Below are positions 7,488 through 9,655 of a stretch of 9,655 nt of DNA, in pieces. The position numbers and the translations under genes were made by a program. Positions within the stretch are counted from its first letter, which is position 1, and each line of letters begins with the position of its first letter. Under the pieces are notes generated by a model that made no database searches, was not told the origin of the DNA, and saw only the letters and a list, made by a program, of their open reading frames with translations. This DNA is from CAZTHM01 sp041946825 (GTDB lineage: Bacteria; Acidobacteriota; Terriglobia; UBA7540), in NCBI GenBank assembly GCA_041946825.1, contig JBHGBD010000056.1, positions 1-9,655 on the forward strand, in the 5' to 3' direction.

Positions 7488-9236
7488 TCAACGCGGCGAA
7501 TCAAGCGCCTGAAGCAATGCCCGCTGGATTTGGCGAAACTCCTTGGGCTCCCGCACGTAATCGGTGAACGAACGAATCATCCTGGAGCCCAACTGCGCCG
7601 CCGCTGCGGGGTCTTTGTGCTCAAGCGACTTCAACAGTTCGTAATCCTCAATAGCTTCTCTCATCATCTCTAGGCGAATTGAACTCAGGATCGATTGCTT
7701 AGCCGGATTCGGGTAGGTGATGAAAGCATCTCCAGATGGCAACATCAACGTTCGGGAACCGCCGCCAATCGGCGGTTCCGTTTCGTTCCAAGGGTCGGAC
7801 GGCCAGTAGTTCCCGCCCCAATGCAAGAAGCCGGTCAGCCCGTACCGGAAATTCAGCCATTGCAGTTGCCGGACCTTGACGAGCGAAAAATCGATGAACC
7901 GGTTCGGGTATCGCCCGACGGGAACCAGGCAGGTGTAAAACCAGACCTCTCCGCCGGCTCGAGCGTGTTTCTGAAGCCGGTCGACAAGGTGGTCGAATGA
8001 ACCGAGGACCGGCACCCACACGTCGCAACTCTTTTCGTAAACCTCGAGGTCTCGATCCGCGCTCACCGCGTCAATGGTCTTCACGCCCGGCATCGCTCGA
8101 TGCACGATGCCTGCATATTCTCGATACGTCGGCATCTCATCTTCGCGAACTTCGTCGAGGACATGTTGGTAGTAAATCTTCAGCCAGCCGTTTTGCTCCA
8201 GATGGCGATGTAGTGCGGTCAACATGCTGGCAAGAGCTTGCGGGGTGCGGGGGTCGTCCGGCTTGAGCGATTTCAGAATCGCCTTGCCATCTTCGATCAC
8301 AAAGACATCCACCTTGAGTGGGCCGGTGGGGTCCTCCCCATCGTCTTCACGCCGGAGGACATGACTGCCTTCGATGTACCCGATCACCCCCGCTTTTTGA
8401 AAGGTCCGGACCCAACGGTCAAAGTTCGAGAAGTCGTATTCCAGGCCGCTCGGTCCAAGCTTCGCTTGAATCAAGGAGAGTTTGGAAAAGTAGAAGCCCG
8501 TCAAGGGGGTCACTATCATGTTTTGGCGATGATCGGCGAGCACGCGACCCATGTTTTCGATCAAGGTCCACCAATCTTCGCTCAGAGTCCGTACGTTGAA
8601 GTGCGACCGGAGCTGCCGGTCGGTCAGGTAGAACCAGTTGGTGACCTTCAAGGTCTGTCGGCTAGGAACGGTCGCGGCCGAAATCACAAACCGAAACGGG
8701 GCCCTTATCCGCTCGATTCCATCTTCCCGAACCACCACCTCTGCGCGGTGGCTCCCCGGCGGCGCGTCATCCGGAATGGTCAGAGTGAGCCACAGAGACT
8801 GAGTTCTGCCAGCCTCAAGGCTGGATTGAAGATCTTCGTAAAGTACGTCGGGGAATAGCGCCGGGGCCGAATGGATCAGCTCCTCTCGGGGTGTCTGTTT
8901 TGTGTTTGCGGCCACAACGACATTCCCAACCAACCGGGTTTGGAAATCTACTTTGCGTTGATTGCCCGCCCCCAGCCCTTCCACGCTCACTGAGATCTTT
9001 TCCATGCGCCGAACCGGGCGCAAGACGAGTTGAATGCTTGCGTGGCCGTTCCGAGGAGCCATGACTATTGGATCCGCCATGGCGTGCTTTCCCGGGGGAT
9101 CTTCCGGAAACACCTTCACCAACGAATCGACAAACCAATGTTCAGGGTGTGCGACGCGGCGTGGCTGAGCTTGAGCAGTGACGAGGGCGGTGAGGAGGGA
9201 CAGACACAGAGACGAAGCACCCCAGAAATTCTTCAA
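7488..9236 (-). CDS. Secreted GH123-type (former DUF4091) glycoside hydrolase, putative beta-N-acetylgalactosaminidase
   Basis: The product has 582 residues. Residues 1-23 are a Sec signal ending TAQA before Q24. About 30-190 is the beta-rich N-terminal domain typical of the family (WFVDSLVKVFPED at 34-46). About 195-535 is the barrel, with WFYLTDRQL (201-209), the motif HVLDEV (358-363) whose D361-E362 would be the acetamido-stabilising Asp and the acid/base Glu, WFYTCLVPVGRYPNRFID (432-449), GFLHWGGNYW (469-478), and the closing SIRLEMMREAIEDYELL (519-535). Characterised GH123 enzymes release beta-GalNAc by substrate-assisted catalysis. Many DUF4091 proteins are uncharacterised, so family is firmer than substrate. 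Translation starts at TTG 9236: GGAGG is 5 bases upstream, and no ATG or GTG occurs in frame before the upstream stop at 9329-9327. It is first in the co-directional series. Confidence 0.9.
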   Translation of the reverse strand: MKNFWGASSLCLSLLTALVTAQAQPRRVAHPEHWFVDSLVKVFPEDPPGKHAMADPIVMAPRNGHASIQLVLRPVRRMEKISVSVEGLGAGNQRKVDFQTRLVGNVVVAANTKQTPREELIHSAPALFPDVLYEDLQSSLEAGRTQSLWLTLTIPDDAPPGSHRAEVVVREDGIERIRAPFRFVISAATVPSRQTLKVTNWFYLTDRQLRSHFNVRTLSEDWWTLIENMGRVLADHRQNMIVTPLTGFYFSKLSLIQAKLGPSGLEYDFSNFDRWVRTFQKAGVIGYIEGSHVLRREDDGEDPTGPLKVDVFVIEDGKAILKSLKPDDPRTPQALASMLTALHRHLEQNGWLKIYYQHVLDEVREDEMPTYREYAGIVHRAMPGVKTIDAVSADRDLEVYEKSCDVWVPVLGSFDHLVDRLQKHARAGGEVWFYTCLVPVGRYPNRFIDFSLVKVRQLQWLNFRYGLTGFLHWGGNYWPSDPWNETEPPIGGGSRTLMLPSGDAFITYPNPAKQSILSSIRLEMMREAIEDYELLKSLEHKDPAAAAQLGSRMIRSFTDYVREPKEFRQIQRALLQALDSPR

Positions 9237-9241
9237 TGAGT

Positions 9242-9246
9242 CCTCC
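9242..9246 (-). promoter_or_regulatory. Shine-Dalgarno GGAGG fixing a TTG start for the GH123-type gene
   Basis: GGAGG (9246-9242) is followed by ACTCA and then TTG (9236-9234), which opens directly into a signal peptide. Frame inspection upstream to the stop at 9329-9327 finds no ATG or GTG, so TTG is the only reasonable start. Confidence 0.75.
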
Positions 9247-9361
9247 GCGCCGAGTCCCTTCGCGATGCTGCCACTGAAGGACAGAAAGCGCTCCCCTTCA
9301 TCGGGTTCAAAGGCAGAGTCGCGAGCCTACAGTCAGCCCCTTCAGGCCGGGGCGTTAAACG

Positions 9362-9389
9362 TTAATACTGTGTCCGACCCGACAGTCAG
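9362..9389 (-). promoter_or_regulatory. Possible weak promoter ahead of the GH123-type gene
   Basis: The 180-base gap 9237-9416 contains an AT-rich island (TTAAACGTTAA, 9355-9365, plus strand). On the minus strand CTGACT (9389-9384), a 16-base spacer and TATTAA (9367-9362) make a loose -35/-10 pair. The octamer CTGACTGT occurs twice here (minus strand 9389-9382 and 9336-9329, 53 bases apart), and could be an operator or chance. A 5-base stem GGTGG/CCACC at 9402-9415 follows the LamG stop without a T-tract. Confidence 0.2.
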
Positions 9390-9416
9390 AATTCCGCCCC
9401 CGGTGGCATTCCACCT

Positions 9417-9655
9417 TTAGCCACCGGCCTTCCGAAAGAGGTCCGACACCTGGTTGGCGGTGAGGGCTCCGCCATAGATCTGGACATCATCGAGGATTCC
9501 ACTGAGGTAATTCTGCGCACCGAACCCAATCAGCAGAGGTGCGCGGCTCGATATGTCGTAGTCGTCGTTGTCGAAGGCCGCCGAGGTCGCTTTCAGCTCA
9601 CCGTTGATGTAGAGCTTCAAGCGGCCCTTTTCCCTGACCGCCACCACGTGCTTCC
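9417..9655 (-). CDS. C-terminal part of a LamG-domain protein (5' end beyond the right edge; joins the CDS at 1-1631 if circular)
   Basis: The frame is open from 9653 and ends at TAA (9419-9417), giving 78 residues. They form the second half of a LamG domain: KHVVAVREKGRLKLYINGEL, then an acidic turn, then LLIGFGAQNYLSG and ILDDVQIYGGAL, which is the typical last-strand pattern. Bases 9613-9655 are identical to 1-43, and in the same frame. Joined through this overlap the gene is 1827 bases (608 residues plus stop), with residues 531-608 here. If the sequence is instead linear, this is the tail of a paralogue identical over at least 43 bases. The stop is followed by 180 bases and then the GH123-type gene in the same direction. 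A GTG at 9647 could be mistaken for a start, but the domain clearly extends upstream of it. Confidence 0.85.
   Translation of the reverse strand, partial: KHVVAVREKGRLKLYINGELKATSAAFDNDDYDISSRAPLLIGFGAQNYLSGILDDVQIYGGALTANQVSDLFRKAGG
9613..9655. repeat. Terminal direct repeat, right copy (43 bp)
   Basis: This is the second copy of the 43-base end repeat, identical to 1-43. Removing one copy leaves a 9612-base circle in which the LamG-propeller gene is continuous, all four genes share one strand, and 8832 bases are coding. Confidence 0.97.

Noticed and set aside
9417..9647. Independent 76-residue protein starting at GTG 9647
   Set aside because: The sequence is the second half of a LamG domain and the frame is open upstream through the window end. 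It is the tail of a longer gene.
1..9655. A small plasmid or phage genome based only on circularity
   Set aside because: No replication, partition, capsid, terminase or recombinase gene is present on either strand, so circular ends alone do not support a replicon.

Overview
The window carries four large genes, all on the minus strand, in a fairly GC-rich bacterial sequence. Three are complete and one is split across the window ends. In transcription order (right to left) they are: a GH123-type (formerly DUF4091) glycoside hydrolase at 9236-7488; a 1078-residue DUF5107 plus TPR protein at 7325-4089; a GH20 beta-N-acetylhexosaminidase at 3872-1854; and a LamG protein with an internal beta-propeller, which starts at 1631 and runs off the left edge, with its last 78 codons at the right edge (9653-9417). 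No tRNA, rRNA, CRISPR array, transposase, integrase, replication or partition gene was seen. Gaps between genes are 162-222 bases, so no stretch over 300 bases lacks a gene.

The first 43 bases (1-43) are identical to the last 43 (9613-9655). Joined through this overlap, the window becomes a 9612-base circle. The split gene then reads without interruption as a 608-residue protein, and its two LamG halves meet inside a typical beta-strand and turn. The sequence is therefore either a self-overlapping (circular or tandemly repeated) contig, or a linear cluster bounded by two near-identical LamG-propeller genes. With no replication gene on the circle, an assembly loop over a tandem duplication or a paralogue pair is at least as likely as a real circular replicon.

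All four products carry export signals: three Sec-type, and one Tat-like on the LamG protein. GH20 and GH123 are both retaining N-acetylhexosaminidase families that use an Asp-Glu pair and the substrate's own acetamido group. Both pairs are visible here. DUF5107 is, as I recall, a galactose-mutarotase-like fold found in carbohydrate loci, and LamG domains often bind or accompany glycans. The simplest reading is a secreted or periplasmic module for breaking down a glycan containing N-acetylgalactosamine or N-acetylglucosamine. The substrate itself is inferred.

The style of the proteins (DUF5107 fused to a long TPR array, secreted GH20 with a long C-terminal extension, DUF4091/GH123, LamG with nested propeller) suggests Acidobacteriota, with Planctomycetota or Verrucomicrobiota as alternatives. 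This is recognition from memory, not a search.
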